A DNA stretch of 64,000 nucleotides from assembly GCA_907165065.1 (NCBI GenBank), contig OU015524.1, positions 38,259,295 to 38,323,294 of the forward strand, read 5' to 3'. Below, piece after piece: positions 49,601 to 61,102 of the stretch. The stretch comes from Caprimulgus europaeus (taxonomy: Eukaryota; Chordata; Aves; Caprimulgiformes; Caprimulgidae). The translations under genes and the position numbers were made by a program. Positions within the stretch are counted from its first letter, which is position 1; each line of letters opens with the position of its first letter. The notes beneath the pieces were generated by a model that was not told the DNA's origin, did not search any database, and saw only the letters and a program-made list of their open reading frames with translations.

Positions 49601-50986
49601 TACAGAGAGGCAAAAACCTTATCTGCAGCAGCAGGTGTGCCTGGGCATCCCCCAGGAGGGAGTAAGCCTGTGAGCTTCTGAGGAGAGCACCATGCCTCCT
49701 CTACCTAACATTGGGGTTTTCTGCAGTGCTGAAACTCTGAAAGGAGAACAGCCTAGGAGGGATGACTCATGGCCATGCTGGAGACCAGACGATGACTCAG
49801 AGGTGGAGCTGGCTCACAGGCCCGCTGCAGCCTTATATCAAAGGGCTGGCGTGGTGGACTCACGCAGTGGTGGGGCTGGAGAGGCCCGCTAGGAACCCCA
49901 ACAAAGGATGCAGTGACTTCTTCTTGGCACCTTTTAGCATGTTCACTTCCAAAAAATGTCCCAAATGTTCACCTGCTTCCATCTGACTCAATCTTCCCCG
50001 AACATGAGTGACTAGGCTTAGTCATGGAATTGCAGGCAAGGAGTCAACCTCTGCCTTTATGCAATAGCACCAAAGCCTGCTGCAAATGCCTGGCCTGACA
50101 CATCCAACAATTATATTTACCTTGTTTCATGTCTGTATCACACTAGGGACTCATTATAGTCCTGTGGTTGATTAATGCACCATGGTGACCACCCATGACA
50201 CCTACTCAAGGTATCTCTGTGGGACTTGGAAGGACTTTCTGTGGAGGCTTAGTGCAGCCTGGAGAACTGCTCAGCTTTAGCAGCTGATCCTTGCAAGAAA
50301 CAGCTCCTGGTACCACCTTTCAGCCAGAGCTACTGCAGGGAAGCTGTTGTGATAGCCAGGTGCACGTTTTCTCTCCTGGGGTGGATGCAATATCCTCCCT
50401 GTCCTGCTGGGGACTGTCCTGTATGAAAATATGTCGCCCAGCTGCTATTATGGGAAATGGCAGGAAGGGCTAAGAAAAGTGTTCAGAAGAGCACAAAGAG
50501 TAAAGCAGATTCCTTCCCCTGGAAAAAAATATAGGCACCCAAGATAGACATGGATTTACTTACCTCTTCCTTGAGTTGAGGAAGGCAATAGAAGCAATGA
50601 TCCATTAGCCTGAGTGGAAATGACAAAAGCAAAGGTATTTTGGGCCTGTTCCTCTCTGAGGAGCGAGGAGTGAAAAAGGCAGCTCAGAGCAGTTCCTCAA
50701 TAGCACGTTGCCTGAGTCGGGCCAAGCGCTGCGTGTCACCTGCTCTTGATGCTGGGTTTGCAACCCTTTGGTATTGTCTTCTATTCCCCTTCACCAGAAT
50801 AATTTCTCAATCACGGCAAAGTGTGTTTTGGTGGTGTTTTTGTCTGAGGAGATGTCGGCAGTCTCACTTCTTACCAACGGCAATGCTGCAACTGCTTAAA
50901 GCAGAGTGTTGTCACACTACTAGTTTCTCTGACAGAGCGCTACAAGTTTCTAACCTCTCATTCAAATGATTTGATTAAAATATCTT

Positions 50987-51012
50987 TTTGTTGTTGTTGT
51001 TGTTTTTTTTTT
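50987..51012. repeat. TTG microsatellite and oligo-T
   Basis: Five TTG-type units run into a stretch of T. Simple slippage repeat. Confidence 0.85.
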
Positions 51013-51108
51013 GCTATAGCTATAAACATCAGATGCTGTGCAAGTTTCAGTCCAAACAGCCTAAAAGCCCGTTTACTTCAATAAAATTACCATGACTAAT
51101 TTGTATCT

Positions 51109-51146
51109 TTCCCTACCTGTGAGAACATGTTCACACAGGTAGGGAA
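51109..51146. repeat. 38-bp near-perfect palindrome
   Basis: The left half TTCCCTACCTGTGAGAACA (51109-51127) is complementary to the right half (51128-51146) at 18 of 19 positions with no spacer. The centre is the exact 10-bp palindrome GAACATGTTC. This core fits the p53 half-site pattern RRRCWWGYYY and resembles two abutted steroid-receptor half-sites (AGAACA and TGTTC without the usual 3-nt spacer). The outer TACCTG and CAGGTA words are inverted E2-box-like sites. There is no open frame or transposon end here that I recognise. The role is unknown. Confidence 0.85.
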
Positions 51147-53504
51147 TTGACTATTGTCAGATAAATTTACTTATTACCACTAAATTATTATTATTTAGAC
51201 TTGCACTAACAGTTGCTAACAATGCAAGATGGGAAGGGAGAGGAACACGTGTCCATACCAGCTGTTGTTTCACTCCCATCCAAAAAGCATGAAGTTGTTG
51301 GCAGACACTGCAAAAAGATTTTCTTTATTCCTCTTCAAGCACAAGTAAAACAGCTGTTGCCTCTGGCAAGCATAACTTTTGCCCTGTTGATACTTATCCC
51401 ATACAGCATTTAATAACAGACCAAACAAAAAACCCTCCCCAAATTTAAAAGTTTGCAATGAACCAAATTTGTTTCCCATGGTTGACACCCAAATAAGAAA
51501 AAAGAATAATCTGGCCATGTGAAGATGTTATGGCCCTGAAACCAGACCTGTCCCTTTCACTAACTCAGGAGGAAGGACAGCAGCAGAAGAAATTATCACC
51601 GCTTGTCACTCAGCGGGGCGCTGCCTCGTATTTCCTACAAGTCCTTTTCTCTTGCTGTATCAACAACTGCACTCCTTCTCTCTCTTGGCAGCAAGTCGCT
51701 TTCTTGATAGAAACTTTATTTGTTTGTTCTACATAGAGCCATGACATAATGCCTGCCTTGTGCCACTTAAACGGCACAGCGGGGCTCCCCTGTGCGTGGC
51801 TGCTCGCCTGCTTTGCTCTCTGCTGCTGACAGACACTTGCAAGCTCTGTCTGGTGCAGAAATACATAATCTCCTTACCTGAGCTGATGAAGTAGATGGAA
51901 ACACATAGTTTTGGTGGTGCACACAGCTTTTTCTTAGAATTGTTCAGTGTCATGGCCACAAGAACAGTTTTCTTATGGGAAGCTCTGTCAAAGCAGCCTG
52001 GATAGCACAGCAATCAGCAATCCATCTAGCACTAGCCCTACAGGGCAGCTAAACCTTTGCTGAGCAAACTTTATCCCTATTACTATATATCACAGAAAAA
52101 AATAATCACTTTCTCACTTTCTCTGTATAGGCAACCCCTGAGTTTTGGGTTGTTTTTTTTATTTTTGTTGGGTTTGGTTTGGTTTTTTTTTCAACCAAGC
52201 TGCTCAGTTACCGTCTTCAGTGTCATCCCTGATTTCCCTCACTTGGCCGTGGGGTTTTAACACTGTATATAACCTCTGCAGTTCAGTTCCTTGTTTTTCT
52301 CCTTTTAATTTTGAAGACCTCACTTTTGTCCCTCTGTCTGTCTCACTGGTACATTGCACTATATCTTGTTATGTCCAAAAAGGCTTCAGGTTGAGGTGAA
52401 AGAATTTGGATTAGCTCACTGCAAAATAAGTCTTAAAAAAGATTGATTAGTATCATGGACTTTGAGTTCCCTTATTAAAAATGCAGGGGTTAACCACAAC
52501 AGAATTCTTCAGTACATAGTTCTAAGTGCATGCCCAGGGATCAAGTGTATCAGTCTCCAGGGTTACGTTTCTTGAGTTACAGCAGTACTTTTTCTCTGGC
52601 AGACCTAACGGGCAACACAGTCAAAAGCAAATTCTAGAGCTAACCCTCCTTTCCAGGGAGCCCATTTCGATTAATAAAGCAGAAGGTGTAGAGCAGCTAA
52701 AATCTATCACATATGTAAGGAGCTACAATAATTTGTGACACTTTGGGACAAACCACATTCACTCAGAAGGGCAGGGGGCTTGGGAGGAGGATTCCCACTC
52801 CCATGGTTTGATTCCAGCTGAAGAGAGAGGCACTCAGCTAGCATGCATACTATAGCAGTATGATTTGTCATTCAACCAAAACTCACAATCCTGATGTGGA
52901 AATGACTAGGTAAAATCCAGCGATTTGTTCTCATGCAGAAAGAGGGATTAGAATACTGAATTAGCCTCTTATAGGTTTAAAAAAATGTGGTTTTATTCTC
53001 TAAAGCCAGAGCCAAGTCACAGTGATTATTTTTAGGTAGAATTCCCGGTTGAAATCAAGGACGAATGTGGACTAAAAGTCAATGGTGCCATCTGCCCCTT
53101 GCTAGGTCCTTGTATGCTGTTAGCTTTGCAACATTCAAGGAAGGTGATGTTAAATCATCCAGTGTGAGCAGCAGCTGCTGGAGCTGTTTCTTGGATGAAG
53201 TGCTGCTCAGCGAGAGGCCAGCAATTCCTCCAAAGTATACTTAATTTAGCAGTGTAATTTTTGGAGCATATTTCTTGAGAGGCAGCAGGCACTGGTATGA
53301 ATAAATACACAGATCCACCTGCTACCCACTCTGAAGGCAGGTCTACTCAAACAAGTGATGGCAGGAACTGGGGTACCTGGCTAACGTTTTTGTTTCAATG
53401 TTTGATGTGTTGCATGAATTTTGGCAAGGTATTTCTCACCTTAGCTATTTCCCTTCCAGTTTGTCAAGTTTCAAGCATTTTGTGACACAAGCTGAGTGTA
53501 ATAA
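51147..53504. other. Intergenic DNA, no gene recognised
   Basis: AT-rich sequence with short T-rich low-complexity patches near 52140-52192. No exon, RNA gene or transposon that I can support. Confidence 0.6.
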
Positions 53505-53559
53505 TATATTCACTATAATATATATAATAATATATTCAGTATAATAACTGAATATACAT
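53505..53559. repeat. AT-rich repeat with hairpin at the CR1 5' junction
   Basis: Two ATAATATATTCA units separated by TATA-type sequence. The second is part of a 10-bp stem (TATATTCAGT at 53531-53540, ACTGAATATA at 53547-53556) with a 6-nt loop. It directly precedes the first recognisable base of the following CR1. Confidence 0.8.
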
Positions 53560-55043
53560 AAGTCTATGGGATCTGAAGAGATGCATCTCTGAGTCCTGAA
53601 CTGGCTGATGTAGTTGCCAAGCCACTCTTCATGATATTTGAAAAGTCATGGAAGTCAAGTGAAGTTCCTGGTGACTAGAAAAAGGGAAACATTGCACCCA
53701 TTTTTAAAAAGAGTAGAAAGGAACAACCTGAGAACTACCAGCCTGTCAGCCTCACCTGTTCCTGGGAAGACCATGGAACAGATCCTCCTAGAAGCTGTGC
53801 TAAGGCACATGGAGGACAGGAAGGCGATTCAAAACAGCCAGCATGGCTTCACCAAAGGCAAGTCCTGCCTGACCAACTAGGGGCCTTCTATGATGGAGTG
53901 ACTACATCGGTGGACAAGGGAAGAGCCATGGATGTCATCTACCGGGACTTCTGTAAAGACTTTGACAAGGTTCCCCACAAGATCCTTCTCTCTAAATTGG
54001 AGAGATATTGATTTGATGGTTTGACTGTTCAGTGGATGAGGAACTGGTTGGATGGTCGCATCCAGAGGGTAGTGGTCAATGGCTCAATGTCCAGATGGAA
54101 ATCAATGACAAGGGGTGTCCCTCAGGGCTCCGTATTGGAACCAGCACTGTTTAATATCTTCATCAATGACACAGACAGTGGGATCGAGGGCACCTTCAGC
54201 AAGTTTCCTGATGACACCAAGCTGAGTGGTGTGGCTGAAATGCCTGAGGGCCAGGATGCCATCCAGAGGGACCTGGACAAGCTCGAGAAGTGGGCCTCTG
54301 TGAACCTCATGAGGTTCAACATGGCCAAGTGCAAGGTCCTGCACCTGGGCCAGGGCAATCCCCAGCATCAGTACAGGCTGGGGCATGAAGACATTGAGAG
54401 CAGCCCTGCGGAAAAGGACTTTGGGGTACTACTACTGTAACCTGGGCTGCATCAAAAGCAGTATGACAAGCAGGTCAAGGGAGGTGATCCTGACCCTCTA
54501 CTCTCTTCTGGTGAGACCCCACCTGGAGTACTGCATCCAGCTCTGGAGTCCTCAGCACAAGAGAGACAGGAACCCGCTGGAGCAAGTCCAGAGGAGGGCC
54601 ACAAAAATGATCAGAGGGATGGAACACCTCTCCTGTGAAGAAAGGCTGAGAGAGTTGAGGTTGCTCATCCTGGAGAAGAGAAGGCTCCGTGGAGACTTTA
54701 TTGTGGCCTTTCAATACTTAGAGGGGGCCTGTAAGAAATGTGGGGACAGACTTTTTAGCTGAGCTTGTAGTGATAGGACAGGGGATAATGGTTTTAAACC
54801 AGAAAAGAGTAGATTTAGGTTGGATATTAGAAAAAGTTCTTCCATATGAGGGTGGTAGATCATTGGAACAGGTTGTCCAGAGAGGTAGAGGAGGCCCCAT
54901 CCTTGGAAATATCAAGGTCAGGCTTGATGGGACTTTGAGCAACCTGCTCTAGTAAAGTTGGTCCCTCCTTATTGCAGGGGGGGTGGACTAGATGACCTTT
55001 GAAGGTCCCTTCCAACCTAATACATTCTATAAGTCCATGAGTC
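53560..55043 (+). mobile_element. CR1 LINE with partial reverse transcriptase
   Basis: The longest CR1 in the window, about 1.48 kb. It begins AAGTCTATGGGATCTGAAG, inside ORF2. It encodes, in order, a PGKTMEQILLEAVLRHMEDR block, the QHGFTKGKSCLTN motif, RDFCKDFDKVPHK (palm motif A region), [35 protein letters not shown] (motif B) and FPDDTKL (54204-54224, motif C, equivalent of the usual F/YADD with Pro in place of Ala). The C-terminal blocks follow. The frames do not join (53638-53880 and 54385-54762 are in one phase, 54021-54440 in another, with a stop near 54010), so it is inactive. It ends in GGTCCCTTCCAACCTAATAC and an ATTCTATA-type tail. Confidence 0.95.
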
Positions 55044-55286
55044 TAAAAGAGGTAGATTTTGACTAGATGCAAGGAAGAAATTTTTTACAGTGAGGGTGGC
55101 AAAACACTGGCACAGGTTGCCCAGAGAGGTGGTAGAAGCCCCATCCATGGAAACATTCACGATCTGGCTGGACAGGGCTCCGAGTAACCTGTCGTTGAAG
55201 ACGTCCTTTCCCACTGCAGGGGGGCTGGACTAGATGACCTTTAAAGGTCCCTTCCAACCCAAACTATTATATCATTCTATTATAAT
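55044..55286 (+). mobile_element. Second CR1 3' end, head-to-tail with the first
   Basis: Starting at AAAAGAGGTAGATTTTGACT, this segment repeats the terminal about 240 bases of a CR1. It includes GAGGGTGGCAAAACACTGGC, CACAGGTTGCCCAGAGAGGT, a GGGGCTGGACTAGATGACCT block and TTCCAACCC, and ends ATTATATCATTCTATTATAA. It differs from the preceding copy at many diagnostic places (for example ATCTGGCTGGACAGGGCTCC against GTCAGGCTTGATGGGACTTT). It therefore looks like a separate insertion of another subfamily rather than a recent duplication. Confidence 0.9.
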
Positions 55287-58200
55287 CCTGTATTTGTATG
55301 AAGCCTAATGAAACAGGCCTTTGACCTCAGCCTGTGCATCTAGACTAAACTTGTTGAACTTTTAGGGTTTTTTAGCTAGGTACATCCAAAAATACCCAGG
55401 GCTGGGCAGCCTGTCTGCCAGCAGCAGCAGAGCCAGGGGCATACTGAAGTGACTGGGAGACTGCAAAGAAATCTAGGGTCTCTTCCAGGACTGCAGGACA
55501 AGTCACATAGTGAAACCGGGCAAAACTTTCAGTGACATCCCCGACCAGAGTCCTCTCAGTCACTAGTGATGCTTTAGACATTACTGTAATACAAATGATT
55601 TTAAGTAAAATCATACAACTTGCTCACAACCAGTTATGGATCACACAACTGGTGATGTGTCTAACAGAACACATGTATTAGCTTTTCTTCCTTGCTCTGG
55701 AAATCCCTTTTATAGCCCTTTTATAGCTAGCCTTTAAATGTTCCGTCCTTTTCTGAATCCTATGACATTCTGAGTGGAAATAACCCTCCATGGGAAGAAG
55801 CTAAATACCATGTAATTATCTGGCACCAGGGTGCCAGCTGCGGTGCTGCAGCATGGCCGGTCCCATGCAGATGTGCTGTGTGTGGTGTCACCCAGGAGGA
55901 GGAGTTGGCTCTGCTGGAGGCGCTTGCAGCAGGGAGGCAGTGCCCTGTCCTGCATCCCTATTAAGCTATACAAATAATTCCTAGATTCATGCACTGTTTG
56001 AGGCTTAGAGTGCAAGAAGGCAAAGAAACAAAAAAACCAAATCACTTTGTCAGAATTTTTTCAGGGAATCCTGTGTTTTTCCCATTTGCTGATGGTGAAA
56101 GCCATACAACCTGGGCAGAAATGTTTGCTTGCAGAAGGGAGAAAATAGTAAATATACCTGTTTGTTTCCTCACTTAAATATACACAGCAAGACAAATGGG
56201 GAAACAAATTCATTTTAAATGCTCCTTGTAGGACACCAGCATCCATTTTGCTCCTGAAAGCTGAACTGGCTTGTTTAATTAGCATGGTACAAGCTGCTGG
56301 TGTAGTTTCTAGCAGAAATGGAGAGACAATCCCGCTGATCCCTGCCTCAGGTGATGTGTTTCAATGGAGTTGGTGCTACATGCAAGCTGGGGCTCTCAGG
56401 CAGGGAAAAGACCACCTCCCCAGAAAGCCCCTGGGAGCCCTTGGCAAAGAAGCAAAGTCTGATGCAGGTCAGGTAGTGCCAGTGCTGGGAGCTGCCCCAG
56501 CCATGTCAGGGACACGATTCCAGCACAAACCAACCCACCCGTGCGGGCAGGGACAACCAGGCAGGAGAGCGAAGCACGGGCGCTAACCTCCACAACCTCC
56601 CTCGGAGCCTGGCTGGGCATTGCCCTGTGCCTGAGGCTGCCCAGGGAGACCCTCAAGCTGGTGGCACTCAGTTCATTTCCATTATGCCACTTCCAGAAAA
56701 ATATTTTCTTAACTTTGAAATGGTAGAGTAGGAGAAGCAAAAATGACTATTCACAGTGAATCTTTGTTCCAGCAGCTAGTGACCAGATTCAGCAGACTGA
56801 GTGATGTTTCCTCCTCTGAATTGCTCACACAAGAGGTCACAGTGGCTCTTTCAAGGGCACCGGCTTTGTGTTAGCTGTCTCTCTATGCCAGAGGATGGAT
56901 AGCCTTTATTTTTCGGAACTTGTGGGTCAAACCCAACAAGGCACTGATAACTTTCTGCAAGGCATCAAGCACCCACTGACAAATGAGGTGTCTTTGCACC
57001 TCTTGGGAAGCGATCATCATCTGGCAGAATAAAAGGCTGCAGGGCTGAGCTACCCAGACAGCTCACACAGCAATAAATTAGACATTGCAGTTGCTGTGCT
57101 GGCAGATGTATTAGTCACTCACACTTGGCAGTGCTTCTCGCACAGCTGGGCTCGTTGACAGTAAGCCTTACCTGCACAGAGAGATTACGCTTTTGCTCAA
57201 ATATTTTCAAGAGCCGGTCTGTTGCAGACAGTTTGAGGAAACACGGATATCCTGTGCTCGCCTGCACACGACCATGAGGAACTTCTATACTTTGCTTTGT
57301 CTGCTTAGAGAGGAACTGCAGGCTTTTTAAAAATCTGTACTTGACAGTAATTTCAACATACATGACCATATGTGCTATGAAAAGAAGCTAGTCTGATTTG
57401 TTTTCCTTTTTCAGGCTGAATTTTCCAGCATTCAGGTTTTTACTACACATTTGGATTTGATTGCTTCCAAGTTTTCTAGTTTACATCTTCTGGTTATTTG
57501 ACCTATGGTCACACACAGAGACTATAACCACCACAGAAAGTGCCTAATACCAACAATCTTGAATCAATCCTTTCTCAGGTCAAGTTCTGTTAAATTAAGG
57601 CACTTCAAATTTTAACACAATATAAACCACCTTACATATGCAGTATTTGCACAGTGATAATGAACTGTAGTCAGCAGAGTGATTTTGGTACAAATGAAAC
57701 AACCACCCTCTTAATTATCAGAGAGTTTTTATTTTAGACCCCAGAAGCATCTACAGGCTAGTTTACAGCACCTCAGCGTAGCAACCCACTTCTCAGCTCC
57801 AGTGCACTGCCTGTTGTTATTGTGCTGCATAAACTGAGTTCAAAAATACCTCTGCACCAGAAATCATGGGGAAGCTTATTTCAAAGTTAGATTTTAAGAC
57901 TTTACACTTTAGGATTAATTTATTTTATTCCAAATGTGCAAACTCATTATTTCTCTGTTTAATATGAAAAGTGATGGAGATTTGTCAGAGCCATAAGAGA
58001 GACCAGAAATGCAACCTCAGACCTGAATAAATTCTCTGTTGTATTTTGTGGGAAAAGCTTGAGTTTAGACTAATGATCACTGAGATTTATCAGCAAAACC
58101 GTAGGCACAAAAACCATCAGGCTTGAACAGTACGATTAATTAAGCCACACTGCACATGTGCTATGCAGGAACTTCTATTCCTTTCCTATGTGAAGGAGTA

Positions 58201-61053
58201 TCTGTTGTTCACACCATCGAGTATAAAACCCCTGTTTTCTCAAGATGTGCAATGCAGACCAAGTGCTGCTATTGGAATGTGAACATCCCACTTTGTTGAC
58301 TGGTGGGTGCTTTTGTTGTGTGACCTTCATGTTGCACAATGAGGGACATTAGTTACCAAAAAGGCTAGGTAAGTGAAACGCTACTGGAGAACTTGGGAAT
58401 TTCTTGTGTGGTCAGCTAATAAAAAACTGAAAAGAAAGAAACTGCCTGCTCTGAATTAACTGGTGGAAGGTATACCCATGTTAGCACAGCTGACCCTCAG
58501 TTTGTTTTGATATGTTGGTCATTTCAGACACACTGAAGCACTTACCTTTACCTGCAAGAACCTAAAAAGAAACATAAAAGGAAGAGTGGGCCATGAGCTT
58601 CCCTATAAAGAATTGTGATATATGATTAGAGACTCCTGAGTCTGGGGAGTTATTTTGCCTTTCGTTTCATGATCAGTATGGATAATCGGAAGGTCCTAAA
58701 GCAGTCTAACAAGCACAACATGTGGGAGAAGCTTGCTTTAAGAAGGTTTTATTTTCAATGCACTAAACAAGGTGTAGCAGCAGCAGCAGCTTCACAATCC
58801 TTGATGAACAGAGGGATTCCTCCCAGCCATCGGTAGCTATCTAAAAGTGAAGCACCCTCCCTGCAATTTGCTTACATTCCTTCCAATGTTGGAGGGAGAC
58901 CCAGGCTCCTCAGAGGGACATCCATGCTGACCCACCCAGCTGCCTCTCCTACAATAAAACAAATAAGGTCTCCTGTAGTTCTTACTCTTTCCTCCAGCTA
59001 TAGAGGGAGACCAGATGACTCCTTTAATTTATTGGCAGTGGTGCTGTAGGTGGGATGGTGTAAGGTTCAGGGTACTGCAGAGCTGTAAGCAAGGGAAATC
59101 TGACTTATGAATCAGTCAGCATACCTGAAGAAAAACAGTCTTTTGGGCACACTTAAACTAGGTACTCATCTTTCATATAGCTACAGTTAGATGAGATAAA
59201 TCCTGACATAATGACCAGTTTGTTTCTAGAAGCAATAATCTCCCTTGAAGGTACACCTGCATTCCTTCTCAGACTTGCTATTGACAGAACAATATTAATT
59301 TGGGATTAACATGAAGGTTATTGCATTGTGAAGAAATGCATGTAGTTGAGGAGAAAAAACTGCTTATGTGGGCAATGTAAAATACTTGAAACCCCTCATT
59401 TCCTCACTTCTAAGTGACTGCTTTTTGTAGATATTAAGTAGATGATATGGTGTCCCTAAATGGTGAAATTAAAAGTCTGAATGGCATTAGTCAATCTACT
59501 AATGTTACTCAGAGGTTCCCACCTCCCTGAAGTCCGACCTTACAGTGTTTATCTTCTCTCTGCTTCTCAGTTAGGAACACATGTGTGCAAACTAAGTGTT
59601 AGAGCAGACAGGTCTTTTTAGTGCCACAGCTCACAGCAAACCTGCTAACCACAGTACCTGCCCAGGTGCCACGCACAGCTGAGGGATGACAGAGGATCAG
59701 ATCCAGAAAGCACCTTCCTGTCCCAGCTTGATTTAAGGTCATGTTTTAAATAAGCAAGAGGAAGATGTCAAGGCTTCAAACAACTGCCTCCAGTGGAAAA
59801 AAAAAAAAAAAAATCAAACCTTTGTAATATATAACTTTGTAATTCGCAAAATGCAGCTGGGAGTAGCTCTGACAATCAAGCTGTAGCATTTTTACAGATG
59901 AAACCAAGATGCAGCCAATACACAGCGTGCTGCTCAAGAAAGCAGTTTTCAAGGTCTCCTAAGGTCTCTTTTTCTGCTCGAATTGAAATGCAGACACTTA
60001 TCTTTCTCTCTCTTTATTAATGGCTACATGACTCTTTAGCAACTGCAGTTCCAACCACCATTTAATTTTCTCTTTCTCTGGCAAATTCTAGAGTGCTTCT
60101 CCTTATATCAAATTATTGCTGCTCTAGTGGAGAATAGAAGAGATCCCGTTATACTATTTTCGGTTCATTAAGTTTCTAATTACTTTGGTCTTGATATTGA
60201 AAAGCACTAATTAATCCTTTTAATGTGTAATATTAGTAATGCCCTACAATTTTAAAGGAAAAATAGAAAATATTTATTCCTAATGAAATATATCAGAGAA
60301 TTAAAGGCTGAGGATATTTATAAATTATTTAAGAGTAAAAAATGTATAGAACTAATTGTTAGTATCTCATAACCAGGCATTCTGAATCCAGAAAATTACA
60401 TTAAGATCAGTCTTTTAAAAACCACAAAACAGACTAAATAAAAAAATCCTTAGTTGAAACAATTCACAATGAAACCTCTCAAAAAGCCCAAACCCTGTCT
60501 ATTGTGTCTAAGGTTTTCTAATTTTAATTTGGCTTTAAAGACAGGGAATATGTTTTCCAAATAGATTCTTCTTATGTAATTACTGAAAGGCAGTATTTAA
60601 TTCTTGTTTTTAAATTTGTATCCTTATAATTACATATTTGGATAAGTATAAGCATAGCTCTGAGTATCCTGTGTTTATAAACAATCCTGTGCTTGAAAAT
60701 AATTATTACACCACTGCAGCATTTTTTTTTGTTTGTTTCAACTTTATGTCCCTGACATATAGTTACAGTCTGACCTTCATATTATCACAGGGCTTTCTTC
60801 CTCTCAAGATTTGCTTAATTTTGGTACAGCTTATGGAAAACTTTGGAATGTGAGCACCAACTAAGAAGTGTTTGTAGAGGATGCTACTGTATGCTCTTCA
60901 GAATTATTCTTTAAAAATAGTATCAAACATGCATCGCTCCATTTGAGATTTTGAGGTAGATTCGCAGATACTTGAATGCCACACAAAGGGAAAAGTAGAT
61001 GCTGAGTGGTTACACCAGAGTGACAGCCGCACAGTAGTGCCAGGGCAAGACAA
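55287..61053. other. Intergenic DNA, no gene recognised
   Basis: About 5.8 kb with few open frames. It includes an A17 run at 59797-59813, a short CAG run near 58777 and a strongly AT-rich block at about 60110-60430. The AT-rich block has many TAATTA-type words and looks like a possible conserved non-coding element. I see no exon, RNA gene or transposon that I can name. Confidence 0.55.
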
Positions 61054-61102
61054 AGCTCGTTCGTGCTAGTGAGCCTTGTGCTAGCTCGATTGTGCTAGCG
61101 AG
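61054..61102. repeat. 29-bp-period imperfect tandem repeat
   Basis: AGCTCGTTCGTGCTAGTGAG (61054-61073) recurs as AGCTCGATTGTGCTAGCGAG (61083-61102), 17 of 20 matching, at a period of 29 bases. It is rich in GCTAG and CTCG words. Confidence 0.8.

Larger units (their letters stand above)
42651..51108. other. Downstream intergenic DNA, no gene recognised
   Basis: About 8.5 kb of mostly unique-looking sequence. Two of the longer frames are 43209-43877 (+, 222 codons) and 46185-46733 (+, 182 codons). Neither shows a domain I recognise, and both lie in locally GC-richer DNA where chance frames are longer. An 18-bp tandem duplication lies at 43631-43666. A block at about 44350-44590, rich in TTAATTA-like and homeodomain-type words, could be a conserved non-coding element, but I cannot test this. 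Confidence 0.5.

Noticed and set aside
51109-51146. Palindrome as a microRNA precursor
   Set aside because: The stem is only 19 bp with no real loop, and the flanks do not extend the pairing. A normal pre-miRNA hairpin is longer.
59797-59813. A17 run as the tail of a processed pseudogene
   Set aside because: No coding-like sequence precedes it on the + strand, and I saw no target duplication.
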